Made by a program: the position numbers and the translations under genes. The notes beneath the pieces were generated by a model, which had not been told where the DNA came from, ran no database searches, and saw only the letters and a list, made by a program, of their open reading frames with translations. Shown piece after piece: positions 55,545-64,000 of a stretch of DNA of 64,000 nt (the stretch's first letter is position 1; each line of letters begins with the position of its first letter). The stretch is from Serratia symbiotica (GTDB taxonomy: Bacteria > Pseudomonadota > Gammaproteobacteria > Enterobacterales > Enterobacteriaceae), in assembly GCF_000821185.2 (NCBI RefSeq), contig NZ_CP050857.1, positions 1-64,000 of the forward strand, given 5' to 3'.

Positions 55545-55563
55545 TCCGTCCCTGAAACGCGGC

Positions 55564-55854
55564 TCAGGCGGCCACGGCCTCGCTGATTTCAATGGTGCCA
55601 ATCTGCATACCGGCATGCGCCAGCATGTTAATCAGCTTATCCACGCTGAACAGCTGAATTTTTCCGCTGGCAAGCTCGGACACGCGCGGCTGGCTGACGC
55701 CCAGCAGGGCGGCAGCCTGGCGGGTATCCAGCCCGCGCTTTCCAATCAGCCCGTTCAGCGCCATCACCAGCTGAGAACGGACCTTCATGTTTTCTGCCTC
55801 TTCAGGCGTGGAGCTGATGGCATCCCACACGCTGTCAAATTTCTGGATTTTCAT
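55564..55854 (-). CDS. higA: HigA-like antitoxin
   Basis: 96 residues with an XRE-type HTH near the middle (DTRQAAALLGVSQPRVSELA). Binds and neutralises the toxin and represses the operon. It starts inside the last codons of the toxin gene (ATGA overlap). Toxin-first order is typical of HigBA. Confidence 0.85.
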   Translation of the reverse strand: MKIQKFDSVWDAISSTPEEAENMKVRSQLVMALNGLIGKRGLDTRQAAALLGVSQPRVSELASGKIQLFSVDKLINMLAHAGMQIGTIEISEAVAA

Positions 55855-56183
55855 GCTTTACGCTCCTGAACAAGTTCTCTAAATCGTTTACAGGCCAGCT
55901 GGACGTCAGGCTGGCTGGTTGCCTGCGTTTTTTTCTGGAAGCAGTGCAGGACGTACACTGATTCTTCGAATTTCGCGACGTACATGGCGCGGTAGATGCC
56001 ATCCGGACCCTTCACGCGGATTTCCCGCACCCCCTGCCCCACGGTACTGAACGGCTTCCAGTCGTCCGGATCAAGCCCCTGCTGGACCCTGTCCAGCTGG
56101 TGACCGATTTCGCTTTGCATCTCGCCCGGAAATTTTTTCAAATCCTCCAGGCTGCTGTCGATAAAACTGAGTGGCTTACGCAT
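55851..56183 (-). CDS. higB: HigB-like toxin (RelE/Gp49 family)
   Basis: 110 residues. Motifs KPFSTVGQGVREIRVKGPDG, YRAMYVAKFEESVYVLHCFQ and KKTQATSQPDV are those of phage-derived Gp49/HigB mRNA interferases. Paired with higA as a stability module. Confidence 0.86.
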   Translation of the reverse strand: MRKPLSFIDSSLEDLKKFPGEMQSEIGHQLDRVQQGLDPDDWKPFSTVGQGVREIRVKGPDGIYRAMYVAKFEESVYVLHCFQKKTQATSQPDVQLACKRFRELVQERKA

Positions 56184-56226
56184 CCGCTGCCTTAATCACA
56201 TTTACGTAATTGCGTATATTTTTATT

Positions 56227-56570
56227 TTACAGCACTGGCGGTAATCCGCCAGGACTATTTTTAGCCGGTACATAATCTGACGGGCAGCGCTCGCACCGCG
56301 TGCGGATAAGCACGTCCAGTGCGCGGAGATAATCGGCGGCGGCGGGGCCGTGCCGGTCTCTCGGCGAGTACTCGGGCATCACGCGGCGCAGGTGTTCTGA
56401 GCGGATTTTTTTGTGCCGCAGAAGTGGCGCAGAAAGGCGTTTGCCCAGGGGTGTTCACCGCAAAATGCCCTGCCCTGCTGGCGTTTTTCGACCTCTGCCG
56501 TGGCGGCAGCAATGGCCTGACGGTACGGGCAGGCCGGAACGAGTGAAAGATGGCGCGGAATGTGGCTCAT
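56227..56570 (-). CDS. Small gene needing a -1 shift at A7
   Basis: Zero frame from ATG 56570 (MSHIPRHLSLVPACPYRQA) runs 63 codons and stops just after HFCGTKKSAQNTCAA. The -1 frame continues smoothly (KIRSEHLRRVMPEYSPRDRH, ERCPSDYVPAK) and stops at 56227, total about 114 residues. The junction is A AAA AAA (56406-56412 as T7), a textbook -1 slippery heptamer. It is either programmed frameshifting or a single-base deletion. Function unknown. Confidence 0.6.
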
Positions 56571-56686
56571 GGTGGCTCCTTTATGAGAAGAAGCTGCCCC
56601 GCAGCCTGGTGTTATCAGGCGACGTCATGATCCCCGCCGAAAAATCGTCATAACCCGCCGTTTCCGCCTTATAAAGGACTTCAAAC

Positions 56687-56767
56687 ATGTCCATCCGCGC
56701 CATTGCCCGTCATTTACGTTGCTCTCGCCAGACCGTTCGGCGGTTTATCAGCTACCGTGTTGAGTAA
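56687..56767 (+). pseudogene. Short HTH fragment, 26 codons
   Basis: MSIRAIARHLRCSRQTVRRF reads as a transposase-type HTH (IstA or similar), cut after 26 codons. AAGGA precedes the ATG. Probably a remnant, possibly linked to the istB fragment at 58.7 kb. Confidence 0.35.
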
Positions 56768-56901
56768 AGAAAATATCGCTTTAGATTTCGGCGTACAGCC
56801 CCCTAAATGCTGTCAGCAGGCTGCCAGCAACAAAGTCCCCAGCACACCACGACTACGTCGCCCTAACGGGTTTAAAAGGGCATGCTTCCGTATGAATTTA
56901 A

Positions 56902-56928
56902 ATTTCACTCTCACTATCATAGTGAAAT
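56902..56928. promoter_or_regulatory. Inverted repeat upstream of parA
   Basis: ATTTCACT and AGTGAAAT separated by 11 bases, in an A+T-rich stretch with further short repeats (TTTTAATATTAAAGT) before parA. Candidate operator or centromere of the partition operon. Confidence 0.45.
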
Positions 56929-57057
56929 CATTTTAATATTAAAGTAAAATCATATAGATATTATTATGATGTCAATATAATCCCGCCACCCACTTGACAC
57001 AAGTGAGTTTTAGTTACTACTATTTTGAAGTTTTATTAATATTAAAAAGAGATTAAA

Positions 57058-57711
57058 ATGATACTAACAATTGCAAATACGAAAGGGGGAGTAGGAAAAT
57101 CTACTCTCGCGGTTAACATCGCAGTAGCAAGGGCTAGACAAGGCAGGAAGGTATGGTTAGTTGATGGTGATAAACAGGGCTCGTCACAAACAGCTATTTT
57201 GGTTCGTTCAGAAGACGGTGTTGAACCAGGCATCGCTTGTTCGCATTACCCTGAAGGCCCGGTGTTAAGGAGTCAAGTTCTACAACAGAAAGATAACTTT
57301 GACGATATCATCATTGAATGTGGAGGCCGAGATTCCACTGCTATGAGGGCTGCTCTGACAATCACAGACGTCCTTTTAGTTCCTTCAGCACCGGGAAGTT
57401 TCGAAGCTTGGGCAATGGATGCCAACGCCGATCTAATCAAAGAAGCGAGGAGCATTAGAGATGGGTTGGTCTGTTATTCGCTTTTGAACAAAGCGGATAC
57501 TCAAGCTAGATCCTCCGACAACAGAGATATGCTTGAAATGATGGAAGAGTACAAAGAGGATATCCCAATCCTCGACAAAATCATCTATCAAAGAAAAGTC
57601 TACGCCAATGCTGCAGGCAGTGGAAGAACCGTAAGTGAACTGAAACTACGTTCGCATGAAAAGATAGCAGTGCAAGAGTTAGACGCTCTCATATCAATAC
57701 TGTTTAAATAG
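57058..57711 (+). CDS. parA: ParA-family partition ATPase
   Basis: 217 residues without an N-terminal HTH, so type Ib-like. Deviant Walker A KGGVGKST at residues 9-16, Walker A' DGDKQGSS near 41 and IIIECGG as the Walker B region. Drives segregation with the small protein encoded 47 bases downstream. Confidence 0.9.
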   Translation: MILTIANTKGGVGKSTLAVNIAVARARQGRKVWLVDGDKQGSSQTAILVRSEDGVEPGIACSHYPEGPVLRSQVLQQKDNFDDIIIECGGRDSTAMRAALTITDVLLVPSAPGSFEAWAMDANADLIKEARSIRDGLVCYSLLNKADTQARSSDNRDMLEMMEEYKEDIPILDKIIYQRKVYANAAGSGRTVSELKLRSHEKIAVQELDALISILFK

Positions 57712-57758
57712 TTAAACGCAATCAAAATAATATTAAATTAATGTATAGGTGATATGAA

Positions 57759-58043
57759 ATGGCGATCCAAAAGAAACCCAAAATGCAGCTACCTGATTCA
57801 AAGAATGAGGCAGTAGAGAAGTTCATAAATTCCGCCCCCGATGCAAAAATTCCCGCCACGAAGGGAGTCGTAAAAGGTAAAAAACAGCAGATCACGATCA
57901 CGATGGACCCCGAGCTGATTCAGCGTATAGATGAAGCTGCTGCGGAGAACGGGCAATCGCGCGCTGCCTTCATCAATATGTCATGTATCAACATATTGGA
58001 CTATGGTTTGCAAATTGCTGGTAAGAAAAAGATAAGCGAATAG
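57759..58043 (+). CDS. Small RHH centromere-binding partition protein
   Basis: 94 residues: a basic, flexible N-terminus and a C-terminal ribbon-helix-helix (QQITITMDPELIQRIDEAAA). Same layout as ParG-like partners of small ParA proteins. Would bind the centromere and autoregulate. Confidence 0.8.
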   Translation: MAIQKKPKMQLPDSKNEAVEKFINSAPDAKIPATKGVVKGKKQQITITMDPELIQRIDEAAAENGQSRAAFINMSCINILDYGLQIAGKKKISE

Positions 58044-58817
<774 letters not shown>

Positions 58818-58841
58818 TCATCCCGGCAGTCAACCTCCAGC

Positions 58842-58944
58842 TTAGGTAGGTATCAAATATTATGATATTTGATACCTACCTAAAACAGTATAAAAGAAGG
58901 TTTCAAAAATCGCTTTTCGAGCATTATGATACCATGGAGTATCA
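58842..58944. promoter_or_regulatory. Recombination sites upstream of the serine resolvase
   Basis: A perfect palindrome with 19-bp arms (TTAGGTAGGTATCAAATAT) and a TATG centre at 58842-58883, then TGATAC...GTATCA at 58927-58944. Both share the GATAC/GTATC core. Position right before the resolvase gene fits resI and resII sites, which double as its operator. Confidence 0.7.
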
Positions 58945-58966
58945 AAAACGATAAGTGAGACTAAAA

Positions 58967-59548
58967 ATGGCATTACTGGGGTACGCGCGGGTATCGACCA
59001 GCCATCAAAGGCTGACGCATCAAATTTCGGAGCTGAAAATTGCAGGGGTGCGGGAAGATCGTATTTTTACAGACATGATGACTGGTGCAACTGATGAGCG
59101 TGAAGGGTTGCAGCGACTGCTGGCCCGGGCAGAGAAAGACGACGTAATCATCTGCACAAAAATGGATCGCCTGGGGCGTAACACTGCTGACATGATCCGT
59201 GTTGTTGATGGCTGTTACAAAAAGGGTATTGCAATCCGATTCCTGGAGAATGGTCTCAGTACTGAAGGGACTATGGGAAAAATGGTTATCCAGATCCTTG
59301 CCGCCGTGGCTGAAGCAGAGCGTGAGCGTATCCTGGAGCGGACGAATGACGGCAGAATAGCTGCACTTGCTGCAGGTGTAAAATTTGGCAGAAAGATTCA
59401 CCCCCGAACGCCAGTAGCGCTGACGCTTATCCTGCAAGGCGAAACACTGAGCAGTGTGACAGACAAAACAGGGATCTCCCGGGCGACGTACTTTCGGTTG
59501 AAAAGAAAAATAAAAAACGATGCTAAAAATGAGCATATTTCTCAATAA
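58967..59548 (+). CDS. Serine recombinase (resolvase/invertase)
   Basis: 193 residues from ATG 58967. Catalytic Ser in GYARVSTSHQ (about residue 9), KMDRLGRN arginine motif, the long E helix (AEAERERILERTNDGR) and a C-terminal HTH. A plasmid multimer resolvase acting at the palindromic sites just upstream is the simplest reading; a transposon remnant is possible. Confidence 0.9.
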   Translation: MALLGYARVSTSHQRLTHQISELKIAGVREDRIFTDMMTGATDEREGLQRLLARAEKDDVIICTKMDRLGRNTADMIRVVDGCYKKGIAIRFLENGLSTEGTMGKMVIQILAAVAEAERERILERTNDGRIAALAAGVKFGRKIHPRTPVALTLILQGETLSSVTDKTGISRATYFRLKRKIKNDAKNEHISQ

Positions 59549-59567
59549 CATTCAATATGATATCTAA

Positions 59568-59831
59568 ATAAGGTGGGACTTTTGGAGGAAATGGGCGCGG
59601 AACCCCTTACTCCGTGAGCTGCCTTCATTGCCATCCCAACATGCAATACCGATGGGCTGGGCATCTGAACTTCCTGTTCTGGTTAAAATGAAAAATTTGA
59701 CGAAAGAGCAGCAACCACATTCTGATGACCCTGACTTCTGGGATGTTTGGACAAGAAAGGATGCTGATGGGAAATCGGTTGAGAGAACTGTCGATTGGAA
59801 AACTGTTGTAAAGGAATGGCAACAAAATTGA
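59568..59831 (+). pseudogene. C-terminal remnant of an unknown gene
   Basis: Open from 59568 without a good start; reads RNPLLRELPSLPSQHAIPMG ... DPDFWDVWTRKDADGKSVER and stops at 59831. It is coherent protein sequence, but its N-terminus is missing, probably lost at the junction with the resolvase segment. Confidence 0.4.
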
Positions 59832-60084
59832 GCTGGAGCAGAAAATGAAATCGGAAGGGCAGATCGGAATTTAAGGAACTTTATGCCATCAATCTACTTG
59901 GTATTGCGTTCCATTATTTGTAGATATAAAAACTAGATACTTAAAAGTTAATGAGGGGGTTAGGCCTTAACGTAGGTTTTCACCCCGTTGGCCCTCAAAC
60001 CCCAATAAGCTTGAGAATGATCGCGATATTACTCCGCCACGATGAACGTGTGCTAGCATCCCTGGCAGTACGATTATCGAGGGT

Positions 60085-60603
60085 TTGAAAGTGCAAGGTA
60101 AAAGCTGGCGTGATGTGAATCTCAATGGGAAAACATACGACCTCAAACATCTACACCCATTCAGCTTTATGGCGGATATTAAGGGCGCTACGGTGAATAT
60201 CTCCGTGGCGTTCTCTAACCACTGTTTCACAGACAAGAAGGGTGAGGGGAAAACGTTGATGAGCGGCCGCTATTTTTGCGAGTCACGCTATCAGCGAAGC
60301 CTGGAACTGCGGAAAATCTTAGTTGATCACGTAGTCAACGGCCATATCGTGCCGCACTTCGACCGTAATAGTAACGAGGTGTATTACTACGCGGCGGTTT
60401 ACGATTACATAGTGTTCTTCGACCTGCGACCGGATGCAAGCAACCCTGGCGGGCTGATTATGTTCGTCACGTCTGCTTATGAGCTGGATCAGTGGGGAAA
60501 AGAAACTGTGCCGAAAGGTTCGCGCGTTCGCTTCGACCACATCGGCCAGCTGCGCCTCAACGGTCAAACATTCCTGTTGGGCAAGAAGCAAAAGGGGCGC
60601 TGA
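60085..60603 (+). CDS. Unrecognised protein, 172 residues
   Basis: Starts at 60085 within ...GKSWRDVNLNGKTYDLKHLH; the exact start is unsure. It looks beta-rich and soluble, with conserved-looking aromatic stretches (NEVYYYAAVYDYIVFFDLRP) and a basic tail. The stop lies inside a strong hairpin. Function unknown. Confidence 0.6.
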   Translation: MKVQGKSWRDVNLNGKTYDLKHLHPFSFMADIKGATVNISVAFSNHCFTDKKGEGKTLMSGRYFCESRYQRSLELRKILVDHVVNGHIVPHFDRNSNEVYYYAAVYDYIVFFDLRPDASNPGGLIMFVTSAYELDQWGKETVPKGSRVRFDHIGQLRLNGQTFLLGKKQKGR

Positions 60604-60617
60604 TTGCTCAGCGCCCC
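60594..60617 (+). terminator. Hairpin spanning the stop of the 172-residue gene
   Basis: GGGGCGCTGA and TCAGCGCCCC around TTGC. Ten-base perfect stem that contains the stop codon; no immediate T-run. Confidence 0.5.
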
Positions 60618-60710
60618 TATGCGAAAGTAATATCGATTTTTACTCTCAAACGTTTCCGGCCTACACCTTTGGTTATCCCGCTCTAGGCTGGGGGTAATTA
60701 ATTTCTTAAT

Positions 60711-60833
60711 CACCGGTATCAATACCCCGATTTCTCGGTTCCGGTCAGTATCGACAACCCAATATTAGTTCAGTAATACCGGTATTGCAACCAGAATTGA
60801 TACTTTGAAGTATCGGTGCATCACCGGTAAGCG
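60711..60833. repeat. Cluster of ACCGGT and GTATC palindromes
   Basis: ATCACCGGT occurs twice (about 60709 and 60824), with AATACCGGTATT at 60775-60786 and GATACTTTGAAGTATC at 60799-60814 between, plus related GGTATCAATACC and CAGTATCGA copies. It recalls iterons or multiple binding sites and shares the GTATC core with the resolvase sites at 58.9 kb. Confidence 0.6.
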
Positions 60834-60949
60834 AAGATCTTGTGGCAGCCCTGTCCGATAAGTGCCATTTTTCGATTAAAAGGACGTCATTTTCATGGCG
60901 TTTCATACGCCCACTATATCCTTATATATCAAATATTTAATTCACTGAC

Positions 60950-61225
60950 GTGCGTTTTCGTACGATTTGGCTACAGACCTCGACATGGCGTTGCCATCCC
61001 AGCATCGCTGCATTTTCTGAAACTATTTTTGATAAAAGCTGGTTGTTTCCCGCAACTGACTCAAGGAACGAGATAGTCACAGATCATGATGGTGTATTCC
61101 TTGTACCTAAAAGGTACGTTGCCGATTATGTAGCAAAATTTCAACCTCAGTGTTTGCGGATTACAGCCAGTTCAGGCAAAGAGTTTCATCTTAACTTCAT
61201 GAATTTTAAAATTTCCAGCAGATAG
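60950..61225 (+). pseudogene. Possible gene remnant
   Basis: The last 60 codons (EIVTDHDGVFLVPKRYVADY ... HLNFMNFKISSR) look protein-like; the upstream part does not and there is no convincing start. Identity unknown. Confidence 0.3.
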
Positions 61226-61464
61226 TGAACTAACATATAAACCGTTGAGTAGGGCAACATTCATTTTGGTGAATTTTAACTATATCAACGGATATGTTAC
61301 GCATAAGAATCGGTATTGACTATTGAGGGATTTCCTTATAGGCGGTTCCGGCGTAGAATCCCTTCTAAAATAATTTTTAGGATTTAGTTTTAACTCTATG
61401 TATATAGAACTATTATCTTAGGTTTAATCAATCTGCATCACTAGTCACGGCACGGTCCTTGCTT

Positions 61465-62610
61465 ATGGAGTTATGGGTATTAGTAGCGGCAATTTATTTA
61501 ATTTATATATTTTTTTTTAAAAAGAAGAAACATAAATCCGGTGAGTCATATAAAGCTGTTAAAACGCCTACAAGAGGGTTGAAAACTGATACCAAGAACA
61601 ATAAGAATATTGTCTCAAAAGATGACAGTGAAGATGATGCGCTCGCAACCTTTACGTTGACTTCAAGACGGACTGTCGAATACCGGATATCGGCTACTCC
61701 ACGACAGGCTTCTTCAAAAAGTACAGGTGCCCTGGCTCAATGGGTACAGCCGGGTAATGAGATCTCTGCGGGAGGGGTGGTTATTGCTGGCGGTTACCTG
61801 TATTTCGGCCAGCGGATGAAGCCCCCTGGGCAAAGCCTGAGCGGATATTATAACGATGGTGGTGAAGCATCACTCATAGACGCCACGCTTAATGTACAAC
61901 CCAGGCCCTATCACTACGAAGACGGCTCTCTAGGATACCGGCCTGATTATAGCTCGCTTTCCCCTGAGTCTCGCGGAGCATATCTCAGCTGGCTGGCAAG
62001 CGACAGAGGCGATGTATCATGCCCTATCGGTTACGTTTTTATCTACCTTTATGGCTTGGAAAGAAGGGCGCTTGTTGATAGCAGGGATGAAAATATCTCT
62101 GACGATGAATTTCGCTCGCTGTTTTCTGAGGTTGAACGGTTAAGGTTAGTATTCTTTGATAACCGCTCCTTCCGGCATTACACATCGCAACTGCTAGAAG
62201 CCATGACCATTTTACGCCTGGGTATGGAACTCTCCACTGATACCTGCAATGAGGTCGGTTTCAGTAATGGCATGATTTTTAAACTTTCCCTCTCAAAGGC
62301 GGTGGATGCAGGAATGCCCGTGTCAGCCGGTCAGGCTCTGACTTGGGTTAAACACCACGCGGAATATGCGCTACGTACCCCTGCCCGTCGCTGTGCGAAA
62401 GAGTTCGCGGTGCTTTTCAAGCAGCGTTATACCATTAAATACGGTGACGGGATGATAATTAAGCCAAACAAGACACGGTTGCGTCTGGATTATAGGCCAG
62501 CAAGTCCGAGCTTGCCCGGCGTTAGTCTCCCGGTTTCAGATCTCCCCGATCCTAGGGGTGCTACGCCGGAACCCCAGATTTTTCCGTCCGCCAAAATTAT
62601 CCCCGGTTGA
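61465..62610 (+). pseudogene. TerB_N-domain protein, truncated by a Tn3-family element
   Basis: From ATG 61465: an N-terminal membrane anchor (VLVAAIYLIYIFFF), a charged linker and a TerB_N domain (WVQPGNEISAGGVVIAGGYL, CPIGYVFIYLYGLERRAL). Full-length relatives continue with TerB_C for several hundred residues. Here true sequence seems to end at LPVSDLPDP near 62553, and the last 18 codons are transposon end. Related proteins are tied to tellurite or stress islands; function uncertain. Confidence 0.75.
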
Positions 62611-63211
62611 GCAGCTTTATACCGTCAGCGCGCAGTTGACCATCCGGGGATATGTGGCGGTACAGCGTTTGTCGGGTTATCCCCAGCTCCTGGCATAACG
62701 TACTGACTTTCGTCTCTGGCCGCCCCATTGATGCCATTGCCAGTCGCAATTTTATTGGCGTCATTTTGTAAGGCCGCCCGCCGTTCCTCCCGCGGGCTCT
62801 TGCTGAGGCAAGGCCTGCAGTCGTTCGCTCGGCAATCAGTTCGCGCTCAAACTCGGCCAGTGCGGCAAAGATCCCAAAAACAAGCTTGCCGGCAGCTGTC
62901 GTGGTATCGATAGTCGCTCCGTGACCGGTCAGTACCTTCAGGCCGATCCCGCGTTCGGTAAGGTCATGCACCGTATTAATGAGATGACGAAGGTCGCGAC
63001 CGAGTCGATCCAGTTTCCAGACAATCAGGGTGTCATCTGGCCGTAGGGCTTTCAGACAGGCAATAAGTCCTGGGCGATCTTCTCGCTTGCCCGTTGCCCG
63101 GTCTTCATAAAGATGGGCAACATCAACGCCGGCTGCGATCAGCGCATCACGCTGTAAATCATTAGTCTGAGAACCATCTGCTTTTGACACCCGCATATAA
63201 CCAATTAACAT
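62597..63211 (-). CDS. tnpR: TnpR serine resolvase
   Basis: 204 residues. MLIGYMRVSKADGSQ with catalytic Ser9, KLDRLGRDLRHLI, and a C-terminal HTH (TKVSTLCQELGITRQTLYRH). Resolves cointegrates at res, 9 bases upstream of its start. Divergent from tnpA, the Tn3 arrangement. Confidence 0.93.
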   Translation of the reverse strand: MLIGYMRVSKADGSQTNDLQRDALIAAGVDVAHLYEDRATGKREDRPGLIACLKALRPDDTLIVWKLDRLGRDLRHLINTVHDLTERGIGLKVLTGHGATIDTTTAAGKLVFGIFAALAEFERELIAERTTAGLASARARGRNGGRPYKMTPIKLRLAMASMGRPETKVSTLCQELGITRQTLYRHISPDGQLRADGIKLLNRG

Positions 63212-63219
63212 TTTATACC

Positions 63220-63350
63220 TGTCACATATACGTTCGATTATGTGACATTTTGGTTTTGGTGCTGATGTCTGTCAACAATAGTCACATTACCCGTCATTTA
63301 ATTTATGACACGTAAAGGCTGAATTTTAATGATAATGTTACACTTGCGTA
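63220..63350. promoter_or_regulatory. Tn3-type res site region
   Basis: A 28-bp site at 63220-63247 with perfect 9-bp arms (TGTCACATA/TATGTGACA) is followed by diverged copies built from TGTCA and TGACA (about 63271-63310). This matches a multi-subsite res between divergent tnpR and tnpA, also containing their promoters. Confidence 0.75.
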
Positions 63351-63370
63351 TATAAGCATAAGGATCAGGG

Positions 63371-64000
63371 ATGGCCAATAAAAATAAACTCCTCAGCATT
63401 CTTTCGGACGCCGAGCAGGAAGCGCTGTATGGCCTCCCGGATTTCGATGATGCTCAGCGACTGGAGTTTCTGGCGCTGGATGAATCTGAACTGGCGCTGG
63501 CCTGCAGCCGTAGGGGGCTTCACGCTCAGATTTATTGCATCATCCAGATCGCTTACTTTAAAGCCAAGCACCTGTTTTTCCGCTTCGGGTGGGATGATGT
63601 TCCGGACGACTGTAGCTTTGTCCTGAGCCGTTATTTCCCCGGGGAGTCACTTCCTGACAAATCACCCACTAAGCACGAGCGCTATGCTCAGCGGGAAAAA
63701 ATCTGCGCGCTGTATGGTTACCGCCCCTGGTCATCAGCACTGTCTTCAGCGCTTGAACAACAGGCCGCCCACATTGTTCACCGCGATGTCACTCCCGGCT
63801 TTGTAGCCACAGAGTTGATCATCTGGCTCAACGCGCACAAAATCATCCGACCTGGCTATACCACGCTCCAGGAGCTGGTAAGCCGGACGCTTTCTGATGA
63901 AAGGCAGCGGCTGGGGCGTATCCTGATGGAGCGGCTTGATGATGCCACCATCGATGGTCTGAACACGCTGATTGAACGTGATGATACCCTTTCCCGGCTG
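63371..64000 (+). CDS. tnpA: Tn3-family transposase TnpA, N-terminal part
   Basis: 210 codons open to the window edge, from ATG 63371 preceded by AGGATCAGGG. MANKNKLLSILSDAEQEALY, HAQIYCIIQIAYFKAKHLFF and REKICALYGYRPW are typical of the DUF4158 N-terminal DNA-binding region of Tn3 transposases. The catalytic DDE region lies outside the window. Confidence 0.92.
   Translation, partial: MANKNKLLSILSDAEQEALYGLPDFDDAQRLEFLALDESELALACSRRGLHAQIYCIIQIAYFKAKHLFFRFGWDDVPDDCSFVLSRYFPGESLPDKSPTKHERYAQREKICALYGYRPWSSALSSALEQQAAHIVHRDVTPGFVATELIIWLNAHKIIRPGYTTLQELVSRTLSDERQRLGRILMERLDDATIDGLNTLIERDDTLSRL

Larger units (their letters stand above)
54857..55563. other. GC-rich noncoding stretch with many inverted repeats
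   Basis: About 700 bases without a supported gene. Contains a 12-bp inverted repeat pair (54882-54893 and 55026-55037), a hairpin TTCGCCGG/CCGGCGAA at 55098-55117, several GC-rich palindromes and a strong hairpin at 55522-55544. Dense dyad symmetry without coding sequence suggests a cis-acting site or structured RNA; which one is not clear. Confidence 0.5.
62556..64000. mobile_element. Tn3-family transposon, left part
   Basis: Left end inferred at GGGGTGCTACGCCGGAACCC (62556), starting with the GGGG usual for the family and placed where the TerB_N gene loses coherence. Contains tnpR, a res site and the start of tnpA, and runs past the window end. The right end is not visible, so the end call is provisional. 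Confidence 0.75.

Noticed and set aside
62556..62600. Exact match of the Tn3-family left end to a named transposon
   Set aside because: The GGGG start fits the family, but I could not match the rest to Tn3, Tn21 or Tn5393 ends from memory, so no element name is given.

Overview
The window looks like a large conjugative plasmid of an enterobacterium (order Enterobacterales). The evidence is a replicon with I-complex (IncI/IncL/M-type) antisense-RNA control, a complete R64/IncL/M-style Dot/Icm-like (I-type) transfer cluster, an R64-like thin pilus cluster, mucA, ParA, HigBA, and an IS3-family and a Tn3-family element typical of that order. The backbone is GC-rich (judged by eye), while several cargo segments (about 16.75-19.1, 31.2-32.2, 46.9-49.9 and 57-61.5 kb) are clearly richer in A+T. 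I cannot name the species; Serratia, Pantoea, Erwinia, Pectobacterium and Sodalis relatives are all plausible.

Layout. 1-1.5 kb (minus strand): RepA with a leader ORF, a short antisense RNA from the opposite strand and a GGCG/CGCC pseudoknot signature. 1.5-31 kb (minus): nuc, trbC, trbB, trbA, excA, traY, traX, an unknown gene, traW, traU, traT, a membrane gene, a foreign three-gene cassette (2-oxoglutarate oxygenase, TSUP permease, GNAT), traR, Q, P, O, N, M, L, a 1153-residue primase, traK, J, I, H and a lytic transglycosylase. All recognisable tra genes are open. No relaxase gene is seen in the window. 31.1-33.9 kb (minus): five tiny overlapping genes including a Lar-like one, then a YadA-type adhesin and a small secreted protein. 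34-46.7 kb (minus): a thin-pilus cluster (pilT, U, M, V, an extra PilT-family ATPase, pilS, R, Q, P, O, N, L) preceded by an HNH-like gene.

46.9-51 kb: an A+T-rich island with two HTH regulators, queC and a YhhQ-type queuosine-precursor transporter, followed by an Rpn nuclease. 51-54.9 kb: LexA-controlled mucA, a mucB stump cut by an IS3-family element, a MobC-like gene and two unknown genes. 54.9-56.6 kb: a noncoding GC-rich stretch, HigBA and a small frameshifted gene. 57-58 kb: ParA/ParB-like partition. 58-62.6 kb: an istB remnant, a serine resolvase with palindromic sites, unknown genes and a TerB_N gene. That last gene is cut by a Tn3-family transposon that runs off the right end.

Most striking: about a dozen single-base indels, nearly all in or beside homopolymer runs, break repA, the adhesin, pilL, N, O, P, Q, V and a small gene at 56.4 kb. 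None was found in the roughly 29 kb transfer cluster, which also has G7-G8 runs. This is either recent decay of the pilus region, contingency-type switching, or a localised sequencing problem. The two cargo units that look least described are the oxygenase/permease/acetyltransferase cassette inside the tra operon and the queC/yhhQ/two-regulator island.
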